A DNA stretch of 64,000 nt from assembly GCF_012489685.1 (NCBI RefSeq), contig NC_080046.1, positions 64,557,984-64,621,983 on the forward strand, read 5' to 3'. The notes under the pieces are model-generated. The model saw nothing but the letters and a program-made list of their open reading frames with translations. It did not search any database and was not told the origin of the DNA. The position numbers and the translations under genes were made by a program. Source of the stretch: Lotus japonicus (Eukaryota > Streptophyta > Magnoliopsida > Fabales > Fabaceae). Numbering within the stretch: position 1 is the first letter of the stretch; each line of letters starts with the position of its first letter. This document shows positions 1-11,129 of this stretch, piece by piece.

Positions 1-529
1 ATCAACTTAATTATTTCCATTACTTATCTTTTTTTTTTGAAAGAACCGTTGCTTATCTTCTTTATCTCAAATTCTTTATCTCAAATTTAATAGATAATTG
101 AAGTTATTCTTGATTGTTAACGGACTCGAAGCACAACAATCATGGTTATTTAAAATATATTTTAAAATCTTGTTATTTTTTCATTTAAAAATAAGCTAAA
201 ATTTTGGCGCATTATTCTAGCGCTATTTTTTAAAGCTTTTCCGAAAATTGCTAACCCCACTAACAATAACCGCTCCAATACTGGATCACTCATAAGCAAA
301 GCTATGCTGCTCTTCTTTTAATCATTTCCAATTTCTTTGCGACTCACAATTATTTTGGTCTTGCTGCCCGCTGCCGCACTCAACCTCTCTGTTCCATCCT
401 TGTCTCATCCAGATACACCATCAGGTTATGTATCAATATCTTGTGTATTCCTCCATTTTTCAAGTGTCTTTTAGATTTGTCTTATGGTTTTTAAAAACAC
501 GAGACAAATTTTTTATGTTGTATGTGTCT
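1..529. repeat. 529-bp duplicated segment, copy A
   Basis: This segment recurs at 34533-35061 with a constant offset of 34532 and no difference that I could find by eye, including a ten-T run near base 28. The match stops after base 529, where the two copies diverge. It may extend left of the window. Because it lies upstream of a CACTA 3' end here and downstream of a CACTA 5' end in copy B, I infer that it is internal sequence of one CACTA family. It holds no convincing gene of its own. Confidence 0.9.
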
Positions 530-639
530 TTGAGGAAACTTTTTCTAATTTTCGTGAATTATATTATCTATCTCTATATCTTTTCCAATTTTGAATACAC
601 ATTACTTTTTGGTTCTTGTTTAATTTTGTTAGTTCAGAG

Positions 640-1065
640 ACTCTGCCCCAATCTGACACGAAGCTTCTTAGCCACCCAAAAGGGTTCATGGTGGAGGGGG
701 AAGACATATACAATTATGCACTTGTTAGCTCTTTGATGTGCCGTAGCAGCAAAGTACATGCTTTGTCAATTTTCTCCAATTGTTCCTCATGAAGAAATTA
801 AAGCATTTTCTTGGCAAACTTCATCAACGTTAGGCCATATTATGACTGTGAAGGACTGTTTGGTGGTTTTAGAGTATTGGAGACAACAAGGTGAGTGTAG
901 AGTTTATGGCTTTTAATCTTCTATTTAAAATGGTTTTAGATCTGAGTTATTTGTTTTGCTGGAATTGCAGCCTTGGATGTCAATTTTAAGAGTGGAGTGG
1001 TACTTCCGTCGTCCGGAGATTCAAAAGAAAAGGGCCTTCAAGGTGTTAAATGGAATAATAAAAAA
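640..1065 (+). pseudogene. captured gene fragment with an intact-looking intron (unrecognised)
   Basis: A frame at about 778-890 reads VPHEEIKAFSWQTSSTLGHI and runs to a GTGAGTG donor at 891. A matching acceptor, gaattgcag, ends at 970. The joined frame then continues as ALDVNFKSGVVLPSSGD. The upstream stretch at 645-740 also looks coding in another frame. I do not recognise the parent gene. Position inside a CACTA-like element suggests transposon capture of genomic DNA, since the intron is kept. The frame breaks before and after the fragment argue that it is not functional. It could instead be a degraded part of the element's own transposase. Confidence 0.35.
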
Positions 1066-1208
1066 AATAACACCCTAACAAATAAAGAGACCACTAGTGG
1101 AACAAAATTAAAGGGCATCATAAAAGTCAAATGCAATAATAAAAATTAACACCCTAACAAATAAAGAAGCCACTTCTGGACCATAATTAAAGGGTGTCTT
1201 ATAAAAGG
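1048..1208. repeat. two-copy tandem repeat, about 80 bp
   Basis: Both units start aaatgSaataataaaa and continue through taacaccctaacaaataaag, then a variable ccact stretch and aattaaaggg. They differ at scattered positions, so the duplication is old. It lies inside the CACTA-like element, between the captured exon-like sequence and the subterminal array. Confidence 0.7.
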
Positions 1209-1573
1209 AATTGTTGAGAAAAATACTTATGGTGACAATGTGATTTGTTGAGAAAAACATCTTATTGCAACGATGGCATGCAGTCGCTGAGACATGTAGT
1301 GTATAATGGCAGCGATAATAGTTGTTGTGAAAACATCAATAATGGCAACGACAATTGTGGTTGTGAAAACATCAACAATAACGGCAAAAATAGTCGTTGT
1401 GAAAACGTCACCAATGGCAGCGACTTCAAATGTCGTTGTAAAACTTTTTGCATCGGCACTTTTCGTGACGACATGCAACGACTTTTTTTTTGCTGCAAAA
1501 TGTATTTTTGCCAACAACTTTCAAATTATCCTAACAACATTTGTCGCTGCGAAAAAACTTTTACCTAGTAGTG

Positions 1574-3203
1574 AACAAAGGCCATTGCACAAAAAGTTTT
1601 TAATAAGCCTAGTTCACTGCATGAAGAGAAACCTTTTATGTTTCGCACCTGACGTGTCAGCTAGGATGAACGATGAATTTTTTGATTATTTTTATTTAAA
1701 AATAAAAATAAAAGCTAAGTTAAAACTTGCACGCTTGTTTTATTTGAGACTAATCTGTTTCACAAAAAAAAACATTGTGAGAATAAATCCAAACAAAAGC
1801 TACAAAAAAAAAATTGTCTACAAGAATACTAAATAAAAACACACATGTTATTATTTTAGATGTGTATGTAAACATTTTGAATAAATTACACTTTATTACC
1901 TTCAAATTTAATAACATAACACTAAGTTTTTTTTTTTTTAATAAAATCTACACCTCATCCCTCTCCTTTAGTCTTTGTGACAAAATCAGAATCTATCACA
2001 AAATCTCTACCCCAATGAATAGTAAAGATGGTGTTAGTGATGGATTTTATAGATGTAGTTTTTTATCACAAAGGTCATCATTGATATAAAGTTGTCTATT
2101 TTAGCAATAGATTATTTCATCCCTAAAATTCGTCACTAAAACATGTAAATTTTAACAAATATTTCATCGCAAAATTGAAAGAAGATAAGGTGGAATGTTA
2201 ATTTTAGATAAGAAATAAAGTTGAAGAATGTCGAGTGTAATTTACTCAAAACTTATTAATTATTTTTAAAACTTAGACCTTGATTCTGCCACGTAGACAT
2301 GCATAAGGGAGAAATTATTTTTGATAAGCATAGATTGTGTAACTAATTAAAGAATGCTAAATAGCTAGGAGTAGTCTCTTTCACACCCTCTTTTGAACAT
2401 TGTATATCATATATCATTATTGCTAAAATTCTATCTTGACCTCATTAAATAATCCAAAAAAGTCTAAACTCCCTCTCAATTAGCAGAGCCGGCATGGAAT
2501 TAAACTAAATAAAAAGAACATTAAAAAGGTCAAAAAAAAATAGTTTGTTAATTAGCATTAATTTCTTTTACGCAATTATTAGTATTTTTCTCTACAATAT
2601 ATAGGATGTATAGCAACAAGCTTTTGTGAAATGATGGGCATATATACACATAATACTTAATATCTGCCACCTTCTTAAACTTTCACTTGTATTTGGGCTT
2701 AACACCCTTTGTTCTAATTTTAAATACAATTATTTGGCTTATAAAAAGAAAACATATTACTTCATGCATGGACAACATGGAAAGGTAGTTACAGTGATGG
2801 AACTTGGAATGTAAGAAAAAATTTCCGTACGGAAAGCAACACCATATAAATTTAAACCGCGCTTAATTAGGAGTTAGATGCCGCGGTGTGTGATCATAAT
2901 GATAGGGATAATCATCTCACCAATTTTGGGTTAGATATTATCCCAACCTAATTTATAGTCAAATGAATTTTTTTTGAACGTATAGTCAAATGAATTTGGT
3001 TCCCTTTTTTATAAGCAAATGAATTTTTTTTGAACTATAAGCAAATGAATTTGGTTAAGATGGATATAGACATAAACTACAACTAAAATTATTGTACGTT
3101 ATAATGTTGATGGGCATAGACATGCGCGCTGGCGTGGGGGGCCTACTTAGTTGTTGTTTAGTTAGTAATTTCATAATTGATATCCAAAATTCAAAGATCA
3201 TTA
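1574..3203. other. intergenic, AT-rich, no gene seen
   Basis: There is no credible reading frame on either strand. The stretch holds homopolymer runs and one clear structure, the repeated poly(T) micro-insert at 2954-3052 described separately. Confidence 0.6.
2954..3052. repeat. paired poly(T) micro-inserts flanked by 17-bp direct repeats
   Basis: The 17-mer tatagtcaaatgaattt at 2954-2970 is repeated at 2981-2997, with tttttgaacg between the copies. A diverged duplicate of the whole arrangement follows: tataagcaaatgaattt at 3010-3026 and again at 3036-3052 around tttttgaac. The order of events appears to be an insertion with target duplication, then a tandem duplication of the product. Confidence 0.75.
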
Positions 3204-3480
3204 CTCCCTCCGTTCCTATATAACTGATACTTTAAGGTTGTGGCACAAATATTAAGAAGTAGCAATTAATATTCTTATTTTACTAAAATTACTATCTAAC
3301 TTCCTATTATACCCTTTATCTCTCTTATCAATTCTAACTTTTCAATTTTCCTACCAACAATAAATGAAGGACACAATTGATAAAGTAGCATTAATGCTCT
3401 CTTGAAATTGTAAAAGTATCAGTTAAATAGGAACAAAAAAAAGAACCAAATTAGTATCAGTTATTTAGGAACGGAGGGAG
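3204..3480. mobile_element. Stowaway-type MITE (Tc1/mariner)
   Basis: The element starts CTCCCTCCGTTCC and ends GGAACGGAGGGAG, and TA flanks it on both sides (3202-3203 and 3481-3482). The terminal inverted repeats extend into tatataactgatac and its complement. Length is 277 bp with no coding capacity. The 3' terminal sequence, agtatcagttaaataggaac, appears a second time about 40 bp inside the right end, so one end is partly duplicated. Confidence 0.9.
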
Positions 3481-3544
3481 TAACATATTATAGGCTTCCA
3501 CTTGTCTCATACTCATCCAACAACTAGAGACTAGAGATAGCTTA

Positions 3545-3968
3545 GAGCATCTCCAATGTAAGATTCTTAGTTCTTATTTTTGAGTTAAGAACTAAGAACT
3601 GAGTTCTTAACCATTGAAAGAGATGACGTGGAGTTCTTAGTTCTTAAAAATAAGAACCGAGTTCTTATATAAGATGTTTTACTTTTTGAGTTCTTAGCAA
3701 GAAAAGTTAATTTTTTCTCTTTCATTCATCAATTGATTAAATTTAGGTATTGAATTAGCATTTAAATTTAAATCAAAATTATATGAAAGTAAAAAATATT
3801 ACTTCTATAATGATATTGTAGGACCAAATGAATAGTGCTAGGAATTAAGAACTAAGAACTCATGGTTGAAGCAAAATTTGCATAGAGTTGCTTAAGCACA
3901 TGTGAGAGTACGGGCTCACATGAATAGTGCTAAGAACTAAGAAATAAGAACTAGCATTAGAGATGATA
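3545..3968. mobile_element. Tourist-like MITE with 'gagcatctccaatg' terminus
   Basis: The left end is gagcatctccaatgtaag after TTA, and the right end is ctagcattagagatg, an imperfect inverse. The interior is rich in inverted copies of agttcttagttctta and its complement, so the element can fold extensively. The same terminus bounds the nested element at 52858-59063, so this is a family in this genome. The right-hand target duplication is not clear. Confidence 0.65.
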
Positions 3969-4546
3969 TGATCAGAATCAACTATCTCTAAATGAGTATC
4001 ACATGCATTTCCATCTCACCAATAAAATTATATACATGTCAAATACTTGTATTTTTATTAGATATAACAAAGTCTCAATAGTTGGAAAGAAAATCAGGCT
4101 TTGAAATTTGGGGGGAAAAAATCGGGTTTTTGCGATAAAATATTAGAATCTAACATAAAATTTCTAACTAATAAATAATAGAGCTGAAATTACTAACGAA
4201 TTTTATAGAGACATATTTTTCTTTCAAATATTGAAAATATTTTAAGTCTGTCAACTTTAGCAGTTGGTTTTTTTCCCATCAATATTAATACATGCAAATT
4301 TTCACAAATATTTTAAAATTAGTCAAAAACTTTAGAAATTAAAATAAATTTTTGTTGCTAATATATATTAACCTTTTTTAGTTTTTACAATGTTGTCAAT
4401 TGTAAATTGGTGATGAAGTTTATCACGAAAAATCCTCTTATAAAATAAAAAATAAGTCACTAATTCTGAAACAGGAAGTTAATTATTCAGGGATTTCTTG
4501 ACAAATTTTAATATTTCATCACAAAAGTTAGAAAAGGCATGGTGGA

Positions 4547-4589
4547 GTGTAGATAATTTTTATTTTTTTTTGACAGGGTGTAGATAATT
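4547..4589. repeat. poly(T) micro-insert with 12-bp flanking direct repeat
   Basis: gtgtagataatt at 4547-4558 is repeated at 4578-4589, flanking the 19-bp insert tttatttttttttgacagg. The layout matches a target-site duplication around a very short retroposed tail. Confidence 0.7.
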
Positions 4590-6170
4590 AATCAAGTTGA
4601 AGTTACTGCAATTTACTTAATTTTATATGTGGCATGTAGGTATGGGATTTTGAAGAGATCCAGGAGCATGAACAACCTCCATGGTAGTTTTGTCACCTTC
4701 TTCAATAATTTGTAAGTAGTTTTCTAGTAATATATTGACTGTCATCTGGGGTCTATACTCTTTAATTAATTCTACGATGCACAAGAACTTTATATACGTA
4801 CGTAACCTTATGGAGGATTAAACCATTTTAAAAGCAACAAGAAACTTCTTAGCATTGGAGATGTAAATGAGGATTTTATATTGGTTGGATTTCAGTGTCA
4901 TATGAAAAATTTAGCAGGACTATTCAACTCAAAGATTAATTAACCATGGAAATATGTGTTAGGTCATGCCCCCAACCAAATTTGAGAGGCTGATTATTTA
5001 TTAGAATACCTTAAAACAATTTTCTAGTGTGAGTGTTGTGATATTTTTCTATATCTTTAATGGGTGATATAATTTTGTACAAGTGTCTAATTGTTGATGT
5101 AACACTTGGATGAAATCAACGATCTCTCATTTGGAGTATACCCATTTAATATACTTTTGAAGAAATTGATGGATGAAAACCAAAATCTCACAAGGTTAAC
5201 CAATTTCAGAAGCATGACGTGACCTGGCTAAAACAACTTGTAACAAATTTTGTTGACATTCTAGAAGAAACTGCAATTTTATTGCAATCCTATAGGAAAC
5301 TAAATCCAAGGCAGAAAATGTGAGAAACGGGAGTGGCAAATGTTAATCCAATGTCTATGAATAATTAACTATATCCAGTAATTAACATCAATCAACAATG
5401 GAAATTTATCAAAGACCAGATGAAAATTTCACAGAGCATAATTACTTATAGTCTAGGTGAAGCTAGGTGCTACATAACTAGTCGCCAAAGATGACTTTTT
5501 GAGCCAGAGTGGTGGAGCATGGAAAGTTGATTAATTCTTCAAAACGGTTTCAGAGCGTTATATGAATGTGAATGTGCTTCCTTTCACTATCATCTCAGTG
5601 GAGGAAATGCAAACACGCTAAGCATTATTACGTACCAATAATGCATGATGTAATATTAATGGAATGAATACTCTTTTTTTATTGTTTTTTACTCGCATTT
5701 TGAAGGTTCCACATATTTTATTTGGGGAATCCTAGGTTCCATACTAACTGTTGAACTGTGCATTACTTTTGGGAGGTAGCAATAAAAGTCTTGTGATCAA
5801 CACTCTAGGTGAAGACACATCCATATGGAATCCATGTACGTTTTTGGTATTCATCTAATGAATATTGACAAATGAAAAAAATTGCTTCGTGCACAACGTC
5901 TTTTTGTTATTTGTAGTCCCAATTTTGTTTATTTCTAAAAATTACGGTGAGTAAATAATAAAACGTGTATAAAATTTAAATGTAATTCTCGAATTTCAAT
6001 TCACCCTTTAAGGAGAAAGCCCGGTAGACTATTGGGCCAGCCGCTTACAGTGGACCCTAAGAAAATGTGTCATTACAAAAATGTTCTGATTGGGCCCCTT
6101 TGTGAGCCCGTTGTGTGATGACATGTTTGACCCCCAAAAAATCCAAGTTTTATGATGTTATGAAACATAG

Positions 6171-6210
6171 AACCTTGCTATTTGACCAAAAAAAAAAAAA
6201 AAACCTTGCT
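6171..6210. repeat. poly(A) micro-insert with 9-bp flanking direct repeat
   Basis: aaccttgct at 6171-6179 is repeated at 6202-6210 around atttgacc plus a poly(A) run. The insert is in the opposite orientation to the poly(T) examples. Confidence 0.6.
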
Positions 6211-6877
6211 CATAAAAAATTATGAAAATGATAAAATAATATTGACACACTTTGTTTTTCACCTAAAATAATCTAAACCTTATAAAAGTGAAGTGGATAA
6301 TCCTTTGTCCAAAAGAGAAATCATTTGCACAAAATTTCAGATAAAAAAATTGATTTTTTCACACTCATGTTCTCTTCTATCTTATTTCTATTTATTTTCT
6401 ATTATTATTATTTTTTTTTAATCATATTATCTATCATATCTCTCATTTACTTTCATTTCTTCTTTTCTCTCTAAGTGTAAATAGAATTGGAGAGTGAACA
6501 TGAACTCACTGAAAAAACAAAAACACACATGAGGGAGAGATAGCACAAATATAGAAAATACAACACATGTGGAGGGAGGTTAATTGGCGGGGTTCAACTT
6601 TTGAGCAAACTCATCACAAGTTGCAAATTCAGTTACAGGCAATTAGAGAAACAATTGGGGCTCCCAAATATTAGCAAACATACATACTGGTAATCTCTTT
6701 TGACCAGAAATCCTGACATAAAAAAGGTGCATTACCCTATACGAGGAGATTAAGCTAATGGAAAACCTTGGCACCTTTTCACCTACCTTCATCTTTTCCC
6801 CCTCCTATGCCAAGAAGGGCAGGGGAAAGCAGCTTAAAAACCACTCTTTCCTCCCTGCAATCATCAATTCATCAAAA

Positions 6878-7303
6878 ATGGAGTGCTCCGGGTGCTGGCT
6901 CATGCTTCTCATCCAGGCCCTCACCTTAGCCACAATGGCAGCTGAAGCATCCATGATTCATGAATTTGCAGGGATCCTTGCCGCCGCCAACAGTACTGGC
7001 GGTCTCATTGAAGATGAAAATAAGTTTTTAATGAGTTCTCAACCTGCCTATCGTGCACTGCAAGGCGGCCACGGACGTCAAGGGTAACGTTTTAATATAT
7101 TCACACTCCACTTACTTTTTTATTACATCATCTGTTATATCTCTGTACTGTGCAGGTACATTAGCTACGGATCATTGTGGAAAGACTATGTCCCGTGTGT
7201 AAGGCGAGGATGCTCCTACTACAATTGCAGGCAGAGGGGCAGGGCCAATCCTTATCGTCGTGATTGCTCCGCCGCCACACACTGTGCCAGGAACCTTAAT
7301 TAA
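6878..7303 (+). CDS. RALF-like secreted peptide precursor
   Basis: This encodes a rapid alkalinization factor, a secreted cysteine-rich peptide. In known plants such peptides signal through CrRLK1L receptor kinases and alkalinise the apoplast. Exon 1 is 6878-7083 and exon 2 is 7156-7303; a 72-bp GT-AG intron splits a glycine codon. The product is 117 residues: an N-terminal hydrophobic signal peptide of about 23 residues, an acidic variable pro-region, then the mature hallmark YISYGSL at 70-76 followed by VPC, SYYNC, ANPYRR and a C-terminal THC. An in-frame ATG at 6758 would add 40 residues ahead of the signal peptide, so I chose 6878. Two features are odd. There is an intron, although most RALF genes have none. 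There are also five cysteines (83, 88, 93, 106, 112) rather than the usual four; Cys88, in RRGCSYY, is the extra one. The usual RRxL-type processing site is not obvious. Confidence 0.9.
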
Positions 7304-8335
7304 GTGATTGAATCAACTAACGCAAGAATTAATAAGGGTGAAGAGTTGCAAGCCACTGCTTGTTTGTTTTTCTTTTTCATCATGTTAATGAAGTGTGATT
7401 CTTGATGAACTACATCAAGAATTGCTCTTTCAAATTATTTGCGAACAATGTATGGTGATCTTATTATCTTGTGTGTAATAATTAACCATGAGGTGATGAG
7501 GACACATGTTGTGCCCAAAATGTACTAATGAAAGGTGGGAGCAACTTGGTTTAATTCCTTATGTTTGTATATGTAACATGTTTGTGATTCTTCCTAGATC
7601 CTCTGCAGAGGAATGTTCTGCATTCCAGCATTCCTCTAAGCAATAATTTCATATGTCCTTTGGAACTATATGTCAAAATATATTTATCAATCATAATTAT
7701 TAAAGATAGATATAATAGAAAGTAAAGTATGAACGATTCAATATTCAAAACTAAAACATGCTTAAGGTAAAAATGTACTGAAATGAAAAAGGAAAGAATT
7801 CCATATGTAAGAAACATGTTGATTTTTACTATACACAAACGTATACATAAATTTATGCGGTTGCGTTACTCACATTTGATAAATTTATCCAAAATTAGTT
7901 TCAAATTTACAATTGATGTCATTGTCAGTTCTCCTTCCCCTCACAAATTTGTCAATGCTTTATAATGCTGGTTTTTATTTCCCTAAAAATAACACATACT
8001 AATCGGACGAGTCCAATAAATCACTGCAAGAATTTTGATGGAAGACAAATGGTGAGCTTACTACTAGTTTGAGCTTCAAGGAAGATGAAATCGCAGAGCT
8101 CCGTCATCAGCGACGGCCAAGAGTTGTTCTTGTGTTGACCCTCTGATTCCTAAGTTAGAGGCTCGGGGAAGAGGATATTGAAGTTATGAGCTGGGAATAA
8201 CGTGTGTTCATGTTTCTCTTTTAGGGTCTACCTTTTATGTGGGGATGACGAGATATCAAGGAGGTAATGAATGCAGGGTACGATCTCGAATGTTGGCCGT
8301 TGGATCTCCTATCCAATGCTCAAATCAGAGGATCG

Positions 8336-8469
8336 GGGCTTGCTTGTGTGTGTTGCTTGAAGTCTCTAACTCTGCTTCTACACCTGAAGCTAGAGGATAG
8401 TGGCTTGTTTGTGTGTGTTGCTTGAAGTCTCTAACTCCGCTTCTACACCTGAAGCTGAAGCTAGAGGGC
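8336..8469. repeat. two-copy tandem repeat of about 66 bp
   Basis: The unit runs gggcttgcttgtgtgtgttg, then gcttgaagtctctaactc and gcttctacacctgaagctag. The second copy starts at about 8402 and carries a few substitutions plus a six-base duplication, gaagct. Confidence 0.8.
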
Positions 8470-9651
8470 GGGACCTTTGATAGAACGTGTGAGCCAATGG
8501 AAACATCCCTGGTCGCGAAGTCAAGGGTGAACGTAGATAGAGATGATGTACTCGTCAGATGGAGAGTGAGATTAAGACGATCAAGAGGTCCTTGATCAGA
8601 GAACGGTGTGAGCGATCGAGTATGCGCGTGATTGTAATGATTCCAAGATATCATGTTTGCTCCATGGACTTTTGAAGCATGATTATCAATATCAATATAT
8701 AGTAGTCCATAAAAACAAATCATGCCACACATGGGATATGTTTTACATTTATCTCAAAAAAATGATTGAAAAATGGTAAGCAAAACGCAGCTACATAGGT
8801 CGTCCAAGAAGTGCACATGTTAAGTTTCAAAATTCTAATAAATACATCGAATCGATCACCAATCATGCATGAGTTGTGAAGTCCACAAAAATGATATATA
8901 TAAGCAAACAAGAAGCACAAGGAGGTGATTCAAACACCGTGTCTTCCCATCATCTTTCATCATCACAAGCCCCACTTTCCTATCCCCCACCAACTTTCAC
9001 TTTCTCATGTCCTCCTTCGATCACTTCAATTCTGGTCTCCTTAGAGTCAAAATGGATGATTAAAATAACATTGAACCGGAGAAAGAGGGGCTATCTTTGC
9101 ATGATTGCGTTTTACGGCTGTTCAAAGCTTTGCATTTAGACCCTGACCCTAAAGAAACGTTAACGGTGTCCCTACTTCAGAGGAAAAACAAAAGAAAAGA
9201 AAAATATTTAAGGCCTCCAATGGTACAGGTACAGCTTCTTTCGTTCACGCCACAAATGGATTTATTGCACTCATCTAAATATCATGAAAGCTAATTTGAC
9301 TTCTTACGCATAAACTCCCCAATTTTCAACACTTGTGAAAAGGATATGATTATGAACTATCACATTGTATAATATAAATTCTAGTTTGAGGATAAACATA
9401 AGTAAGGCAACTCCACCAAGCACCAGCACATGTTTGGATCATATTTTCTTTTGGTAGAATTAATTCTTAAAACATAAAAGTAATTTGAAGTAGTTTCTTC
9501 CCCTGAAATTATTAATCTAGTTTTAATCCATTACACGTTTAGACAAATTAGACCGGATTCATAAAGTAATGTTATATTCTCTTATAAATCATCAGACAAA
9601 TATTTCTACATATTAAATAAAGAAAGAGTTTAATTTTAATGCATCGATGGT

Positions 9652-9788
9652 GTAAAGTTTTTTTACACCGTCAACCAATCAGATTTCGAGGATGTGAGAA
9701 AATTTCTTTTTTCATTTAATTTCATTAATTGACGTGACACATCCTTAAAATCTGATTGGTTAACGGTGTCGGTGCATCAAACTTTTTC
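9652..9788. mobile_element. short MITE with about 35-bp inverted repeats
   Basis: The left arm runs taaagtttttttacaccg then tcaaccaatcagattt. The right arm, read in reverse complement, gives aaagtttgatgcaccgac then accgttaaccaatcagattt. The total is about 137 bp and non-coding. A more diverged relative may follow at about 9837-9905. I could not define a target duplication. Confidence 0.6.
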
Positions 9789-10568
9789 TCATAAAGAAAA
9801 TACAAAATAGAAAAGTTAAGGATTTAATTTATGCGCATTGAGTGCAAACAATTTTACAAGTCTATCCAATCAAATTTCTCAATTTTTCATTTGAAGTTAT
9901 TGGATTTGAGTGCATCAAATTAAACACAACTACTATACTAGTAAATAAATCAAGTTAATGCATATTTTTAAAATGTATTTACTGATTTCATCTTTTCCCT
10001 GACTCAGAAAGACAACAAAAGAGTCAAGATTCTTTCTCCATTCTTCCACTCTTTGTTTGACAGGTTACTCAATTTCAAACCAACGCTCGCTTTCTTCACT
10101 CTCTCCCTATCACATTCACACCCACCCATATGCCAGTTTCTTCCCTAGAGTCCCTACCATCTCTCCAAAGACTGCACTCAGTACACAATTCATCAATGTT
10201 GCTAATTATGAATGCCCTCGAGCTGAAGAAATTGAACTGTGTCAGGTCACCCAATTCAATTTTGGCATTAATTCAATGATTTGACCAAAGCAAGAAAAAA
10301 ATACTAAATCATCTGTAATCTACCCTCTGATCCTAATAGCTGCCAATTATAGTACTAACAATGATAATTATAGAAAAAATCAAAATGTGTTAGATTCCTC
10401 TACTCAATCTCGTAAACCAAACCAGAAAAAAAAAAACAGAGGAATTGACGGAGAAAACAGAGCATAATTTTACATACAATTGAAGCAATAAATCATTACA
10501 AATTATCATCCCTCTTTTCAGCAACAATGTCAATAATAAAATAAGAATCTTATACAAGAAAAAACAAT

Positions 10569-11129
10569 TCAAGATGAAGAACCTGAAGCAGTAGGAGAAG
10601 TAGTTGGAAACAGAGGAAGCAAAACAGGTTCAGCGTCTCTGGGTGAAGGATGCAGGAAAAACCCTTTCTCCTTAATAGCTTTATCTTCAGCAGACTCTGT
10701 TGCATCACTTCTGGTGGATCGGTCAAATGGGTCGGGTATGAGAGGCGTGACGGGGCTGAGAACGAGGGAAGGGAAGTCGAGGATGCTGGGTGAGAGGATC
10801 TCGGGTTTTCGGGTGGAAAAGGTGGTGGTGGGGTTGATGTGGAGGTTTTTGAGGGCGTTTCTGCGTTCGTAGAGCTTGAACTGTTGCTGCTTCTTTGGTG
10901 TGGATTTGATGGGTGGGATCGGTTTGGAAGAAGAAGAAGAAGAAGAAGAAGCTTGTTTGACTGTGTCGGAGGATCCGGTTAGCATTTGGACTACTTGTTT
11001 GAAGGAGGAGGTGTCTGCTTGGACGAATGTTGTCGGGTATGGGTTTGTTGGTTCGGATCTTGTGATGGGTTTGGGTTGTTGAGGTTGAAGAGAGGGTGGT
11101 TTCTGATTCTGATGATCTTGGTAGTCCAT
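10569..11129 (-). CDS. VQ-motif protein (VQ4/13/31/33-like group)
   Basis: VQ proteins are small plant nuclear cofactors. The FxxxVQxhTG motif binds group I and IIc WRKY factors, and several in this subgroup are MPK3/MPK6 substrates. The single-exon frame gives 186 residues. The VQ core is FKQVVQMLTG at residues 43-52. Downstream come a poly-Ser run, a basic segment (KLYERRNALKNL) and repeated Ser-Pro and Thr-Pro sites around ILSPSILDFPSL and LSPVTPLIPDPF. A conserved-looking tail motif, KEKGFFLHPSPR, follows. The SP/TP sites fit the MAPK-substrate subgroup. The open frame extends 26 codons further up (to 11207) as poly-Ser. I chose the ATG at 11129 because the protein there begins MDYQDHQ and the extension looks like translated GAA-repeat leader. 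Membership of the family is certain; the exact orthologue is inference. Confidence 0.9.
   Translation of the reverse strand: MDYQDHQNQKPPSLQPQQPKPITRSEPTNPYPTTFVQADTSSFKQVVQMLTGSSDTVKQASSSSSSSSKPIPPIKSTPKKQQQFKLYERRNALKNLHINPTTTFSTRKPEILSPSILDFPSLVLSPVTPLIPDPFDRSTRSDATESAEDKAIKEKGFFLHPSPRDAEPVLLPLFPTTSPTASGSSS

Larger units (their letters stand above)
1..1573 (+). mobile_element. CACTA (En/Spm-like) element, 3' part, left end outside window
   Basis: The right terminus reads CCTAGTAGTG at 1564-1573, a near match to the inverse of the CACTACAAG terminus of plant CACTA elements. Just inside it, at about 1300-1450, lie four degenerate units of roughly 35 bp built on the pattern aatggcarcgacaa followed by gttgtgaaaac, which is the subterminal repeat array typical of this superfamily. 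A two-copy tandem repeat of about 80 bp sits at 1048-1208. No transposase is visible; open frames over the repeat array are low-complexity artefacts. The element may be a non-autonomous, gene-fragment-carrying copy. Its 5' end must lie left of base 1, so the length and the target duplication cannot be checked. Confidence 0.6.
3969..6877. other. intergenic, AT-rich, upstream of the RALF gene
   Basis: I see no gene. Two poly(T)/poly(A) micro-inserts with flanking direct repeats lie at 4547-4589 and 6171-6210. A pyrimidine-rich stretch at about 6350-6480 resembles a degenerate MITE. Sequence just upstream of 6878 would contain the RALF promoter and 5' leader, but I could not pick a TATA box with confidence. 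Confidence 0.5.
7304..10568. other. intergenic, no gene seen
   Basis: The stretch between the RALF stop and the VQ gene has no supported gene. It contains a two-copy tandem repeat (8336-8469), a more GC-rich segment at about 8040-8620 that may be old LTR or TIR element sequence, and a small MITE (9652-9788). Short open frames at 8876-9294 and 10057-10284 show no recognisable family and I left them out. Confidence 0.5.

Noticed and set aside
1227..1836. Open frames of 78-176 codons on both strands
   Set aside because: They run over the CACTA subterminal repeats and consist of repeated Thr/Val/Ile or Asn/Cys units, as expected from translated repeats.
6758..6877. In-frame ATG at 6758 as the RALF start
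   Set aside because: It would place 40 residues, including a basic stretch, ahead of the hydrophobic signal peptide. The ATG at 6878 gives a normal secreted precursor.
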